From the NCBI GenBank assembly GCA_016271365.2, contig JADMNL010000023.1, positions 605,464,501 to 605,528,500 of the forward strand: a stretch of DNA of 64,000 bases, read 5' to 3'. This stretch comes from Neoceratodus forsteri. Taxonomy: Eukaryota > Chordata > Ceratodontiformes > Ceratodontidae. The notes under the pieces are model-generated. The model was not told where the DNA came from. It was given only the letters and a program-made list of their open reading frames with translations, and did not search any database. A program made the translations under genes and the position numbers. Shown one piece after another: positions 1 through 11,400 of this stretch; positions within the stretch are counted from its first letter, which is position 1, and every line of letters begins with the position of its first letter.

Positions 1-435
1 TTCTTCTAATTTTTTCAGGTTTAAATCTCTTTTGGTTTGTGGAATATCTTTAAAGATTTCATCTTCTTTTGCTTTACTTATATCTATTAATTTATCAGCT
101 TCTTTTTTTGCTTTTTTGATCACAGTCAACATTAAATCATTGGAACCTTTATTCAATACTTTCTCCCAGTCTTTCATAAAATCTAGGTCATCTAAACTTA
201 ATGTAGGAGGCTTTTGAATCCTTAGACCTCTCAGAATTTGTTTTTCTCTCCAGTATTTACTCCACGATATTGCATGCATATGCATTCTTGTTTGCCTTTT
301 CTTTAAAGCTTCCAAAGAGTTCACATTTACTTCTTCATTTATTTCTATCACTATATTGCCAGAAAATGCATCATAGGCAGTATTATCATAGGCTAGTCCT
401 TCCCATTCTTCCTCTGTATATGCTAATGTCTCCAT
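1..435 (-). CDS. Penelope-like element N-terminal ORF, partial
   Basis: An ATG at 435 opens a reading frame of 145 codons with no stop that runs off the left edge. It starts METLAYTEEEW and contains RGLRIQKPPTLSLDD followed by a Lys/Glu-rich helix-like stretch. The R-G-L-R-I-x-K-x-P block followed by an acidic and then Trp-containing segment resembles the N-terminal region of amphibian-type Penelope-like elements as I remember them. The RT and GIY-YIG domains would lie outside the window. Its upstream sequence (about 660-1,220) is a pseudo-LTR-like region with a hammerhead-like motif, which fits PLE organisation. The frame is undamaged as far as it can be seen, unlike most other ORFs here. 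The PLE assignment is inferred from one motif and context. Confidence 0.6.
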   Translation of the reverse strand, partial: METLAYTEEEWEGLAYDNTAYDAFSGNIVIEINEEVNVNSLEALKKRQTRMHMHAISWSKYWREKQILRGLRIQKPPTLSLDDLDFMKDWEKVLNKGSNDLMLTVIKKAKKEADKLIDISKAKEDEIFKDIPQTKRDLNLKKLEE

Positions 436-673
436 AGCTGTAAATATTTTTTATAGAGTACTTTAATACTCTAGCATGTGTGTTATTTTAATTTTAATTC
501 AACTCTGGAGCACCACAATATCCTCTCCCTATAGAGGATTATACAATATGGAAGCTATAAAAACATAAGATTTGTGTGGGCTTCTATGTGTGGTCACATA
601 CAAAGACCTATTATTAGGTCAAAAAACTAAGTTGAAATGCTTGGTGCTCCTTCTAGGGAAAAACTTATAGATT

Positions 674-1215
674 TAAACCCATAAAGCCAAAGCATTTACA
701 CACTTTGAAGTGCACACAAGAGACAAGCAACAGCTTTGAGGAAAAAATACATTTTTACTTGCTGCCCCAACACACTGCAATAGAAACCGCATATATAAAG
801 TCTGATGTTTTAGACTTTTGAAAAACAAATAGATTGTCCAGTTGGTGCCAAAATCAAAATGAAGCTTTAGCTTCTTAAGCATTCAAGTCTCTGTTCATTC
901 AAACTTAAGGTGCACTCGAAGAAACATAATTTTTACTTAGCTTGGTACATCTTATGACAATCTTTTGGCTCAACTGCCTAATTCCATGCGATATGAACAG
1001 AGTCCTCACCAAACCATCTCAGGTGAGAAAGAACGCTAACAACATAAAATCCACTCAATCACTCAATCATTACTGCTTCCTTGTTGGCATTAAGGACACG
1101 CACCTAGGTGATGAAACCACGGTCTATGAGCTGACATTTCCAACGTGTTATGTCTTCATCAGAGCTAATTTCATAAGTCAACTGCAATTCCCTTTATGTT
1201 GCTGGTTGCCATGGT
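674..1215 (-). repeat. PLE pseudo-LTR, minus copy
   Basis: This region is an inverted copy of 2,297-2,838 over about 540 bp with few gaps. Read on the minus strand it has a CTGATGAAG...GGAAATGTC motif near 1,125-1,155, similar to a hammerhead core, followed by a region open for 69 codons (673-882). It lies directly upstream of the PLE ORF at 1-435, so it is probably that element's 5' pseudo-LTR. Confidence 0.65.
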
Positions 1216-1312
1216 AAGAGTTGATATTCACAGAAATGTTTAAATTGTTTAAGTGTCCAGTGAATACGAGTGAGTACTACAGTGTGCTGCTGTTCAGATA
1301 TTTTTTTCTATA

Positions 1313-2063
1313 GTATATTTTATTTGAAGATATTGCTCTTAACATGAAGTATTTGTTTAACAGCTAACATGCAGCATAGGGATCCTCATTCTTTATATCA
1401 GTTCCATGTTGAGTCTTACTATAGCCAATCTAAAGACTCTCACAGCTCATAAACTAGAGCTGCATGTCACATTGTGATCTTAGTACTCTGTTTAAGGTTC
1501 TGTGGATGAGAGCTCATCCTTATAGGACAGATAGAGCTTCAATGTTCACCCCACAAATTAAAACCTTCCAGAGTTAAAAATCTCTCTAATGAGCAGTGTA
1601 CTGGTTAAACTCCCACCACTGTTATTCATATGGGTGTACCTTAACCTAGGGTTGTTGACCTGCAAGAAACTTGCAGCCATTGATACACATAATTCCTTTG
1701 CTGTGTCAATGTATTTGGTGCTATATTCAACCCCCACCACTGTTCAAGCATAAATCACTTACTTTTTGCTTTTTAATTTCTTACTAATTTATTATTCATA
1801 AAAAATTCATAAACATTTTTATGACAGCACATTTAAATTATGCCAATATATTCAAAGATTCCTATGCTACATGTGAGACATTCAGCTAATGTGAACTAGG
1901 CATAATGTTTTTTTTTTTAATTTCCTTCCAATGCAAGTGAGCAAAAACGCTAAACACCAAAAAGGTGTACAGTCCATAGTCTTCATTTATCCCCTTTAGG
2001 AGCAAAACACACTGCTTAAACAAATGCTTCATGTTAAGAGCAATATCGTCAAATAAAATATAC
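1313..2063. repeat. inner inverted repeat, 48-bp arms
   Basis: Positions 1,313-1,360 and 2,016-2,063 are inverted copies with 46 of 48 positions matching. They sit inside the two longer inverted arms (674-1,215 and 2,297-2,838), so the left segment is a discontinuous inverted duplication. The 650 bp between the short arms (1,361-2,015) is AT-rich and I recognise nothing in it. Confidence 0.7.
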
Positions 2064-2296
2064 AGTCAAGTTAGAAAGAACATGTTCACTAGTAAAAATG
2101 CCACTTAGTAGTTGGAGGACATCAAGGCTGTTTTTTACTTAATAATTTTCTCACACCTTTTCATGTGTTAAATATTTTATTTATTTTTCATATTCACTTA
2201 GTCTATAGTTCATTTTCACTTCAGTTATAAGGAATTATGAAGTTTATATACTTGCAGGAGTGTGTGTAAGCCTAAATACTAGTATTAAGTGCACTG

Positions 2297-2838
2297 TTAC
2301 CATGGCAACCAATGACATAAAGGGAATTGCAATTGACCTATGGAATTAGCTCTGATGAAGATGTAACATGTTGGAAATGTCAGCTTGTAGTCCATGGTTT
2401 CACCACCTAGGTGCACGTTCTTAACGCCAACAAGGAAGCAGTAATGGCGATTGAGTGGATTTTATGTTGTTAGCATTCTTTCTCCCCTGAGATGGTTTGG
2501 TGAGGACTCTATTCATATCATATGGAATTAGGCAACTAAGCCAGAAGATTGTCGCAAGATGTACCAAGCTAAGTAAAACTTAAGTTTATTCGAGAGCATT
2601 TTAAGTTTGGACGAACAGAGACTTGAATGCTTAAGAAGCTAAAGCTTCATTTTGAATTTGGCGCCAACTGGATAACCTATTTGTTTTTCAAAAGTCTAAA
2701 ACATCAGACTTTATATATGTGGTTTCTATTGCAGTGTGTTGGGGCAGCAAGTAAAAATGTATTTTGTCTACAAAGCTGTTGCTTGTCTCTTGTGTGCACT
2801 TCAATCTGTGTAAATGCTTTGGCTTTACAGGTTTAAAT
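2297..2838 (+). repeat. PLE pseudo-LTR, inverted plus copy
   Basis: Inverted copy of 674-1,215. The 69-codon open frames at 2,627-2,836 (+) and 673-882 (-) encode nearly the same peptide (both begin MLKKLKLHF). The hammerhead-like motif is at about 2,352-2,385. No PLE ORF follows it on the plus strand, so this is a solo or truncated pseudo-LTR in inverted orientation. Complex inverted or tandem partial copies are typical of PLE insertions. Confidence 0.6.
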
Positions 2839-2920
2839 GAATAAATTTTACATTCTTACTGGGCTGCCACTAGAAAATAAAATGCAGCAGGTGACCAATA
2901 GATTGGAAAGTGGCAATGAG

Positions 2921-4233
2921 CAGGGCCACTGGAAAATTGCGGGCGTAATTTTTCAGCAATTTCCGCAATTTTCACCCTTCTCCATGCAAAATCTGCAATT
3001 TCTTGCAATTTCTTACATTTATGGAATTTTTGACTGACATTGTATAAAAATATTTAAATTCTCAAGGAAATCTACTCAGATATGGTACACAGAATTAGAT
3101 GTGACCAAAACAGTACAGTGTGAGGTGAGAAGGGGTCAAATGTGACTCTGCTTTCATGTGATTCACGTCCCTGCTTTGGTTTCAGAATCCTCTGGGCATG
3201 CATATGTAGACTTGAGCACTTAAAATCTGTGTTAAAGCAGACTATCAGATAACTTTTTGCTGACACAGAGACTGAAACAATAGTTGTGAGAAGAGGTACA
3301 AAGTGCCCCATTCACCTAAATGAAGCCTTGACCACAATGCTTGTTTTTGAATGGTAGGGTAGATTTTCATTGTATAAATACTTTCAATCTGAAAGGATTT
3401 TGATTAAAATGTGTCAAGAGTTTGGATGGCCCTGCTGATTATAAAATTGAATGTGCTTCTGAGGGGGTTGATGACAGTGATTCCTTACATGTCAGTCTGC
3501 CACAACTGTATACTCACATACAAAGCCTACAAAAAGCAAACATTTCTGAAAACATGCTGAACAGGTTAAGTATAGTTAAACAGTTACCTTCAAATAGACA
3601 AAATAATTGCAACCCAAGTAAAATCATTACAAACTGAGTAGAACAAAAGTACAATGTATTAAAAACTATTGTATGATGTAATGAAAAGCTATTGGTATGA
3701 TTTGATACTTTTATCAAGTGATTTTAAAATGTACTTACAGTGCTGATTAAGAACAGTAATCATTTTAACAAAATAAATATTTTTCTTACTAGACCTTTAT
3801 TAGGCACCCTGGTTATCTGTTTATTTTTTCTTGCACCAAAGCAAGTAGTTTAAACAGGCTTCATTATTTAACATTTAGAAACTGGCAAAATATGTTCTTT
3901 CAGGATGTATTCAGTACAGACTAACTGTAAATTACTGAATAAAATCTAGTTAGCACTGCATGACTTAGATGTCTTGATTTTTAGAAGATATGCTACATAA
4001 TGATTAGTTTACAGTGCATTTCAAAAACACACCCTTTCTTCATATTAAAAGCATTTACAAGTGGCAATACATTTATCTAACAATTTATGGGATCAATACA
4101 TGCAGCAGCAAACAATAAAATATTTATTAGGGGGCAGTGGGGATGTATAGTGAACCCCCACAATTTTCCCGCAATTTTTGCAAGAAAATCCCCACATTTT
4201 TGGGTAAACTTTTCTGCAATTTTCCAGTGGCCC
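2921..4233. mobile_element. non-autonomous DNA element with short TIR
   Basis: The left end has CAGGGCCACTGGAAAATTGC (2,921-2,940) and the right end has the reverse complement of GGGCCACTGGAAAATTGC (4,216-4,233), an 18-bp perfect inverted match. Both ends continue inward with scattered AATTGCGG-type motifs. The interior (about 1.27 kb) is AT-rich and shows no recognisable coding sequence. A CAGGG start is hAT-like, but I could not find a clean 8-bp TSD. Confidence 0.5.
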
Positions 4234-4767
4234 ATGCATTGGCTGGTTGTCCCAAGTGTGATGGTGTCCATTTTTGCACACCTGTATAATTACTGCCATA
4301 GTTCCAGCAATACCTTTCATGAAAATGTGGCAGTTACCAAGGCAAGCAAAACAAAGTTTCAACAGCAGTAGTAGGGCACTTTCAAAAATGATAAACTTTC
4401 TTTCATTTTCAATCCCATTTGAATCCTTCAGTTCTGTCAAGCTAAAAACAAACCAAATACAATAATAGAGAAGGATTGTAAAACTGAACTTAATAGCACA
4501 TGATAAAGTGCATAAAATACAATGCAACTGAAAAAAGAACACAAGACGAAAACAGTATCACATACTTCTTGGTGGATATCTCTTCGATTTCAGAGTTACT
4601 GTCAGATGCAGAGTGTGAGTGCCAGTTGGGGCCAAAGCTGGAGTCTTGGAAGTTTTCATCTTCACCCTCATCTTAGGTCAAGGAGTCTACATAATTTTCT
4701 ACTGCTGAACTGGTGCCCGCCAACATGTCACAATGTATTCTAACACTTATCGTGGGAGTACATAGAG
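4234..4767. other. unassigned AT-rich stretch
   Basis: No element recognised. On the minus strand 4,572-4,660 encodes an acidic, Ser-rich peptide (DEGEDENFQDSSFG...) ending at a GTATGT donor-like site near 4,571. This may be an exon relic, but with only one splice-like end it is weak. Confidence 0.3.
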
Positions 4768-4924
4768 GATTGTGTATGCACAAGCATACACAACAAGGCA
4801 GTTGCGATTGAGAGGTTTCCATGATAACCTGAGACCTCGAGAGCGTAGCTCGAGAGGTCCGTTACCACGGAAACCTCAAGATCGCACAACTGCCTTGTTT
4901 GTGTATGGTTGCTCATACACAATC
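4768..4924. repeat. 157-bp imperfect palindrome
   Basis: GATTGTGTATG at 4,768 is matched by its reverse complement ending at 4,924. The arms stay complementary, with small mismatches, to a centre near 4,846 (GACCTCGAG / CTCGAGAGGTC). Outer sequence with GCCCGCC (about 4,713) and GGCGGGC (about 4,933) suggests the symmetry extends further. It looks like a foldback or MITE-type element. Confidence 0.8.
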
Positions 4925-5058
4925 TTTTATAGTGGCGGGCAACCATAAATAGCACTCGTAACACTCTGTTAAAAAAAAGGCTTACTTCTGTGTCTGCCGC
5001 CAAGGCTTCCTTCCACGTGTTGCGTCGCGCGCTCTATTAGCATGGCTGATCGTGTTCA

Positions 5059-5106
5059 ATCTTGTTGTGTTGCACCGTGATGCACCTCGGTGCAGCACAA
5101 CAAGAT
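5059..5106. repeat. hairpin, 19-bp arms
   Basis: Arms 5,059-5,077 and 5,088-5,106 match at 18 of 19 positions around a 10-nt loop. It is part of a run of three strong palindromes between 4,768 and 5,171. Confidence 0.8.
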
Positions 5107-5131
5107 CATGACACACCGAGTGAAGGACAAC

Positions 5132-5171
5132 AACGCTGTTCCAGGCATGGATTTCCATGCGGAACAGCGTT
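5132..5171. repeat. hairpin, 17-bp stem with 2-nt bulge
   Basis: AACGCTGTTCC (5,132-5,142) pairs perfectly with 5,161-5,171, and GCATGG (5,145-5,150) pairs with CCATGC (5,155-5,160) around ATTT. Only two unpaired bases (5,143-5,144) interrupt the stem. Confidence 0.8.
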
Positions 5172-5339
5172 CCACCATACACTATATGGCATATTGACCT
5201 GCAAGCCATGATGAACAACAAAGGGTTTAGTCTGAGTGCCACTACTGCTTCAACTCCTGCTCAATTCTGGTGGCTATGTTTTTGTTGTTTGGCTTGAATG
5301 GGTACACGTTACCTAAGAGTAAAGCAGTAATGATTCAAG

Positions 5340-5351
5340 CATATGCGACAT
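5340..5351. repeat. target-site duplication of Tx1/L1-like LINE, left
   Basis: CATATGCGACAT here is repeated exactly at 18,101-18,112. It abuts the T-run that forms the A-rich 3' tail of the minus-strand LINE. Confidence 0.85.
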
Positions 5352-5898
5352 GATTTTTTTTTAATTTAATATACTTCATTAAGTTTAATATATGCAAGAA
5401 ACAAACACAAACACATTGCTAACATACAGTACTAACAAAAGCAATACCACATTAACATACAAATCAACATCCCTTCCCTAGCCCACCCCCCACCCCTTCA
5501 ACAGAGATCAATAGCTAATGTCATAAGTCTGCCACAGGAATGAAATAATCACAAAACAGATAATCAAGGATCCATGGCATACAATCAACAGAAAACCATA
5601 GCTGTAGTACTTAGGATAAATTCAGTAAAATGCAAACTTTAATTCTACATTAAGATGACGCTCCAAGGAGACGTTGAAGGGAAAATAAGGCATATAATTT
5701 GCCCCATTTCTTATTAAACCCTGCAATATTATTACCAAGACTGGCTATCATCTTCTCAAGCCAGAGGTTATTCAGTAACTCATTGAGCCATTTAGTGTAT
5801 GGTATGTCTGATTGGTCTTTCCAGTCTTTCAACATAAAGAGCAATCATGGACAGACGATATCTCCGTTCTTTAATCCCAACCCCAGAATAGTCACCCA

Positions 5899-6279
5899 CT
5901 AGGCAAATGTCAGGCATAAATGTTCTGCCAAGGCAAGGAGGGTGTCTTCCTTAGACTTTATCATAGCCCATAAAGATATGATTTTGGGGCAATCCCACAA
6001 TATATGAAATAAAGATCCTTCAACTTCATTGCATCTAGTACAAAGAGGGGAAGGGAAATGCCCCATTGTATGTGGTTTGACCAGCGTGAAGTATATGTTG
6101 TGAAGGATATCAAATTGGGTGAGACATAGTTTGTCATTTTTAGTATATAGATAAAGGTCTCCCCAGATCTGCTCCCAGTTAAAGGCCTGTGCAGGAAACA
6201 AAGCATACCAATAATGTGAATGTCCAGTATTTACCAGGAATAGTTTGGTATATAGGTCATTCAAAATATGGGATACCAC
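5899..6279 (-). pseudogene. Tx1/L1-like ORF2 C-terminal region
   Basis: The 126-codon frame contains LCTRCNEVEGSLFHILWDCPKI. This C-x2-C...H-x4-C pattern is the C-terminal zinc-finger-like segment found after the RT in L1/Tx1-type ORF2 proteins. It lies about 870 bp beyond the RT core in the same transcription direction. The intervening sequence (6,280-7,149) keeps pieces of the same protein in changing frames, for example 7,136-6,885, so frameshifts have broken ORF2. It would have helped the element protein bind its RNA or target during reverse transcription; this copy is dead. Confidence 0.75.
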
Positions 6280-7149
6280 ATGCTGTTACCAGGCTATAAT
6301 ATGGGTTGTATGTAGAAAGTCCCCTTGATTGATAGACCAAGATGACATACCACACCATTTAAGTAACAGATATTGAATTTGGTAGACCTTGAAAATATAT
6401 CAAGGGGTTAGGTTAAGCAGATACAACATTTCTTGGCTGGTCCTGAGTTGACCATCCTGGAGGAAATCCACAACCCTCTTGTCTGCAAGTTGTGGGATTG
6501 CCCCTTGGGTCAGCAGTTCTCCCTCCAATTTAAAATTGGAATTATGACAAAGTTTGGGAAATATCCCTAAGACTGTCATAATGGAAAGCATTACAACATT
6601 GAATATGCACTTTCAAAGAGGTGGCTAGAGGCAAGTTTCTGAGCCAGGGAGGTAACGATTTAGGGGCTACAAAATCAAACTATTAGGCAATAAGCCAGGT
6701 TCCTGAATTAAATATCATTCTATCTGCAGCCAAGTTGGAGTGTAAAGAGGTTCTCCAATCCCAGATGGAGGTGGAGACCACCGGAAATACTTTGCCATGT
6801 GACTGGCCAAATAATATAGAAAACAATTCAGTAGCTTGAGACTGCCCAGGTTCTTGGATGCCCCCAGCTGTGTATACACCCACCTCAGGGGTTGCCTCTC
6901 CAGATAAACTGGGAAATCAGGTAATGGACCTTTTTAAAACAACTACAGGGAAGAACTGGACCTAGTAAATGCAAAGGATAAAACACCCGAGGAAGCACAT
7001 TCATTTTGGTCATACTAAGCCTGCCATGAAGAGAGAGATATAAGGAAGACCACCTAGCAAGAGCAAGATTCTGCTGAATAGTAATAAGCAGGTCATCTTG
7101 GTTCAGCTTCCTAATAAGGGCAGTGTTCTGGGGCAAGGATTACTCCCAA

Positions 7150-8213
7150 TTATTTAAGCTGGGTGGCACAAGTTAGGTTTAAGCCACAAATCTCAGATTT
7201 AAATACCCTAGAGTTAAGCAGCATCACCATCGTCTTATCTAAATCCAGTTTGTAGTTCAAAAAACAGCTGAAATCTTGAATAATCACTAGGGCTGCAGCA
7301 ATAGAGGTGGCAGGGTCTGATACATGTAACAGAATATCATCTGCATATGGAGACAGCCTGAGGTCAAAGGGGCCTACTTGCACCCCCCTTATTAAAAGGG
7401 GACTCCTTGAGATGGAGCAGTAGCAGCTCCAAATACATATTAAAAAGAAGAGGGGGGTAAGGAACAACCCTGATGGGTGCCTGAACACAATGGGAAAGTG
7501 GAGGACAGGACCCCATTGCAATATATCTTTGTACTGGGCTGCGAATATATGACCTTAATCCAGGAAGTAAACAGCAGAGGAAAACCTAGTGAATGCTGTA
7601 CTGAAAACAAGAAAGGCCAGCTAACCCTGTTGAAGACTTTCTCCACGTTCAGGGAGATGAAAGCCATGGGATGACTACCCTCTCTGGACATGGAGAAAAT
7701 GTGGAACAACTTCCTTACATGATCAGTTGATGAGCAACGCCTCACAAAACCTACCTGCTTAGGGCTGATTAGCCCCTTCCAGACTTGGAGTATCCTGTTG
7801 GCCAACATTTTAGCAAATATTTTAACATTATAATTCATGAGGGAAATGGGGCGATAATTAGTAACTCTGTCTGGGGGCTTACCTGGTTTTGGCAAAATGA
7901 CAATGATGGCCTCCAACAGAGAAGGGTCTGAAATCCTCAAGGTACAAAAATAAGAGTAAAGTTGTTGGGGCAAAGGGGTCAATTCGTTAAGGAAAACTTT
8001 ATAGAAATTCAATGGAAACCCATCTGGTCCAGGGGCTTTGTCTAATGACAGGTAAGTGATAGCAGTCTGACTTTCCTTTGGAGTACTGGGTTTACTAAGG
8101 TAATCTTGTTGGACCTCACTCAAATGAGGAAGGGGAAGATCAGCCAAGTATTTATGAATATCAGGAAGGGAAGACATGGTAGCAGGAGAACTATATAGTT
8201 CACTGCAGTACAA
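7150..8213 (-). pseudogene. Tx1/L1-like ORF2 reverse transcriptase core
   Basis: Two overlapping frames (8,213-7,440 and 7,521-7,150) form an RT domain broken by a frameshift near 7,480. Visible motifs in order are LSLDKAPGPDGFPLNFYK, VTNYRPISLMNY, a degraded palm block (SLNVEKVFNRVSW where an F-D-x-x-K-A-F-D motif is expected), GTHQGC, and the catalytic box SPYADDILL at about 7,336-7,350. These match L1-superfamily RT. The YADD box is intact but the first catalytic Asp of the palm appears lost. The region lies between the endonuclease part (9,039-8,745) and the C-terminal zinc region (6,279-5,899). Confidence 0.85.
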
Positions 8214-8219
8214 CTCAAA

Positions 8220-8621
8220 TTAGGAAACAATGTCTTTGGGGGAAGTTTTGAATGAATTATCTCTCAAAGAGGAAATAGATAAAATAAAACAGGACTTTTC
8301 CTGCTGCTGTAGATGCAGTGCAAGAAGGCAACTCGCCTTTTTGCCTTGGTCCACATAATGAGGGTGGGTTTTGAGGAGGGCATATTCAGCCCATTCCCTC
8401 AGGCTCTCTGCATACTGATTTCTAAGAAGCACTAAGGCTGCTGTATTATCTTCTGAAGCCTCAGAGGATAGGTCTCTCTCCATGGCAGAAATACGCTCTA
8501 AGAGGGCACACAACTCAGCCTCCTGTTTGCATTTTCTTATCGAAGTCAACCATATAAATTCTCCCCACAACACACATTTGAGGGCACACCAAACTGTCCA
8601 CCTCGGGAATAGACCCAGCAT
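8220..8621 (-). pseudogene. Tx1/L1-like ORF2 linker between endonuclease and RT
   Basis: The frame is rich in Glu, Leu and Arg (CALLERISAMERDLSSEASED) with the periodicity of a coiled coil. It sits exactly between the endonuclease and RT of the same decayed LINE, as expected for the linker that precedes the RT in L1-type ORF2. A shadow frame covers part of it. No independent function is claimed. Confidence 0.6.
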
Positions 8622-8744
8622 TTTGGTCCATAAAATGGGCTATCAGGTCTTTACTTCTCTTCACCTGCCCTTCATCTTTAAGAAGTTGCATATTCAACTT
8701 CCAGACCTTGTCCTTCTGAAAATTGGGAAGAAGGGTACACTCAA

Positions 8745-9039
8745 TCAGGTGGGAGAATGATCAGATAGCAGCCTAGGGGTGGTCCCCCGGTTCAAAACTC
8801 CAGGCAAGGCAGTAAAACTGATTAAAATGTAATCTAGACACAGATAGGAATTATGAACAGGGGGAAAGAAAGTATACTCTTGAACTGAGGGATTAATGAC
8901 ACACCATGGATCACACAAACCCATCAGATCCATCAGTTCATGAAGTGAACATTGGGCTGGAGACAAACCCGATAACTTACGTCCAGATCTATCAAGATCG
9001 GAGGTAATGGTCATGTTCCAGTCCCCAGCTAAGATAATG
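8745..9039 (-). pseudogene. Tx1/L1-like endonuclease, C-terminal part
   Basis: The frame reads ILAGDWNMTITSDLDRSG and later YLCLDYILIS and LLSDHSPT. These are the G-D-x-N, D-Y-I and S-D-H-x-P motifs of the APE-type endonuclease of non-LTR retrotransposons. The N-terminal half is 6.1 kb away at 15,181-15,580, because a PLE inserted in the middle of the domain just before the G-D-x-N motif. Confidence 0.85.
9029..9039. repeat. target-site duplication of nested PLE, left
   Basis: CTAAGATAATG is repeated exactly at 15,181-15,191. The two copies are the two sides of the broken endonuclease codons. Confidence 0.75.
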
Positions 9040-9461
9040 ACAAACAAAATGTTTAATGCCATATTGGTCCTAGTAAGAACAAATCTAGAACAAATGGTTT
9101 GATACCTTTTATTGGACCAACAACGATGTTACAAAAAGAACAAAGAGCTTTAGCTTTCAGACCGAATCCTTCTTCAGAGCTTAATAAGAATTATTTAGAA
9201 AATCCCATATTAATAACACTTAGAACATGCAGGAAAAAAAAGAAATAATTTTCATTGGTTTAAAACAGGCCTTCAGAAATAATTAAAGTGACATTTGAGA
9301 GCTTGACTATCTAAAGAGTGATTTCAGCTGAACTAAACTAAAAGGTCAAAGGTTGTTTAAAGATAACAGCAGGTGGTACCATGTATCAGTCTAATGGACA
9401 AAAAAAAAGGAACCTTAAGATTCTCTGCTCAGTAAATTACATGTCAAGTGAAGAAAACCTC

Positions 9462-9980
9462 CTTAAAGCAGCAGTGCATGAATGTGGTGAAAATTCTGAC
9501 CTATACTTTTTTATTCTATTTTAGGTGGCCCCTTATCTACTGATTTGTATGATCCTCTTCTTTCCACAATTTGAGTCTGCTTTAGTACGTTCTTTCACAC
9601 CTAAAATAATAAAAAGAGCACTCCATTTAATATGGCTTGGACCAGGTTTTCATTAGTATTCTCAGCTGTTATTTGTCCATCAATTGTTTAAAATCACTTC
9701 TGTTGTGATGAAAATGAACTAGCATGCAGCAGGCAGTGCTCCGTGACCATATGGAACAGTAAGTCTTGAAAAACAGCTGGGAATAGTGATGAAACCCTGG
9801 TCCGAGCCATATTAAAAGGAGTGCTCCTTTATTATTTCAGATGTAAAAAAAAGTACTAAAGTAGACTCAAAATGGAAAAAGAAGAGTATTATACAAGTCA
9901 GGAGAGAAGGGTCAATCTAAAATAGCATAAAAAGAGTATACGTCAGAATTTTCACTGGATTCATGCACTGTTGCTTTAAG
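9462..9980. mobile_element. inverted-repeat MITE in PLE 3' region
   Basis: Arms of about 210 bp (9,462-9,676 and about 9,767-9,980) are inverted copies, about 80-85% alike by eye. They begin CTTAAAGCAGCAGTGCATGA and CTTAAAGCAACAGTGCATGA. The central 90 bp is unique. No coding sequence. Probably a foldback MITE that inserted in the untranslated part of the PLE. Confidence 0.75.
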
Positions 9981-10976
9981 ACACACATTTTACAAGTGAG
10001 GCCACAGTACATCATTCTGCTCAGATTAGAACTGTTTATAATGATCTGACCCTAAAGAAACAACTACAAGCTAAAATGTAACATATACCCAAGTAAAAAA
10101 ATAATAAAAATGATAAGCCCCAAAATTACAGCATCAGAAATGATCTTTACATGGCATATAGAATGATGAAAATGATGTATACTGCAGGTAAGTGTATCAC
10201 ACTGAGGAAAGCACAAAAAGCTGGAAATATATTCCCAACATACTATCAACAACCTATGATGTTAAGATCTTGTTGTAACAAGATAGTATACATGATAATA
10301 CCAATTGTCAGTGTAAGTGTCAGATAAAAAGGGTGCTAGTCAGGGACCCATAAGAAACTGAAACTATGCGGCCTGATATGTACAGATTTCAAGAAAATGT
10401 CAGTGTATAATCAAAATAATACATATATAGAAACAGTCTAAGGGATCCAAACCAGAATTCTTAGGAATTACACCCCCAAGGGGAAAGTAACTACTTAAAA
10501 TGAAGTATATGTACATGAATCCTAATACACCATCCTAATAAGTACAGAGTGTAAAAACATTACAATATATACTCAAATTACAGAGCTAGCATAAGAAAGT
10601 AAATATCCACTCTAATATGAGTCCAGAGTCCTAACCACAATGACAACATAATGTCATGTACCTGAACATAAATTTACCTCAGTATCCCCACAATATTCAT
10701 ATCCACTATACTCACATAACCACCCATCTCAAATACCCATATTAAACATTCAATGTGCCACACTTCTTCTACCCTCACAACACAAACGTAAACCTATTCA
10801 CAAATGCACAGACATAGACATACCCACACACCCTTGCACACATTCACACAATACTAATGTGAAAGGCCAACCAGTAGATAACCAGTTAAGAGGGATTGTA
10901 TAAGAGTCAAAGTCCAAGGCTCACTGAAAATCTAAAACAGGTATGTCCATCTTTTAAAGTAAAGGTCCATATAAGT

Positions 10977-11190
10977 TTACATGTCATGTGTCATAAATCC
11001 AACATCAATGTTCAAGCCATCTTCCACCGTATTAAGAAGTAACATAAATCTGATCTCACAAGCATGTCTCAGTTGTGTACTGTTGAAATGTCCTGTCAAG
11101 ACCATCACAGACATATCTGAGACCAAGTGGTTATCCTGACAGAAGTGTTGTGTCACTGGTTTGTCAGTTGTCTTCCTATTAATATCATAC
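10977..11190 (-). pseudogene. PLE GIY-YIG endonuclease, C-terminal part
   Basis: The usable part of the frame begins NRKTTDKPVTQHF and ends GFMTHDM. The D-K-P-V-x-x-H-F block is the middle of the GIY-YIG endonuclease fused to PLE reverse transcriptases. The N-terminal half is at 14,385-14,480, so the CR1 LINE interrupted this domain. The codons upstream of 11,190 in the same frame belong to CR1 and are a chance read-through. Confidence 0.8.
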
Positions 11191-11199
11191 ATGAGTGAG

Positions 11200-11400
11200 G
11201 CAAGGGTACTTTGCACCATGCAGTTTAATGAATGGTTGAAAAAATGGTGTGGAGCACAGGGGTTTGGCTTCATTGGGGACTGGGGTTCCACCTGGAGGGA
11301 CACCAGCCTATACTGGCAGGATGGTCTGCATCTGTCCAGGAAGGGAACAAGTCTTTTGAGAAAACAGTTTAAATGCTTCATTGGCAAGCTTTTAAACTAG
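11200..11400 (+). pseudogene. CR1 ORF1 esterase-like C-terminus
   Basis: The frame contains FGFIGDWGSTWRDTSLYW then QDGLHLSRKGTSLL and ends at a stop at 11,398. The D-G-L-H-L-S-x-x-G block is the last catalytic block (Asp-x-x-His) of the SGNH-type esterase domain encoded in CR1 ORF1. Only the end of the domain is present, so the element is 5'-truncated. ORF2 starts about 150 bp later. Confidence 0.75.

Noticed and set aside
4093..4542. A 149-codon minus-strand ORF
   Set aside because: It overlaps the TIR end of the element at 2,921-4,233, is Cys/Phe-rich, and has no motif.
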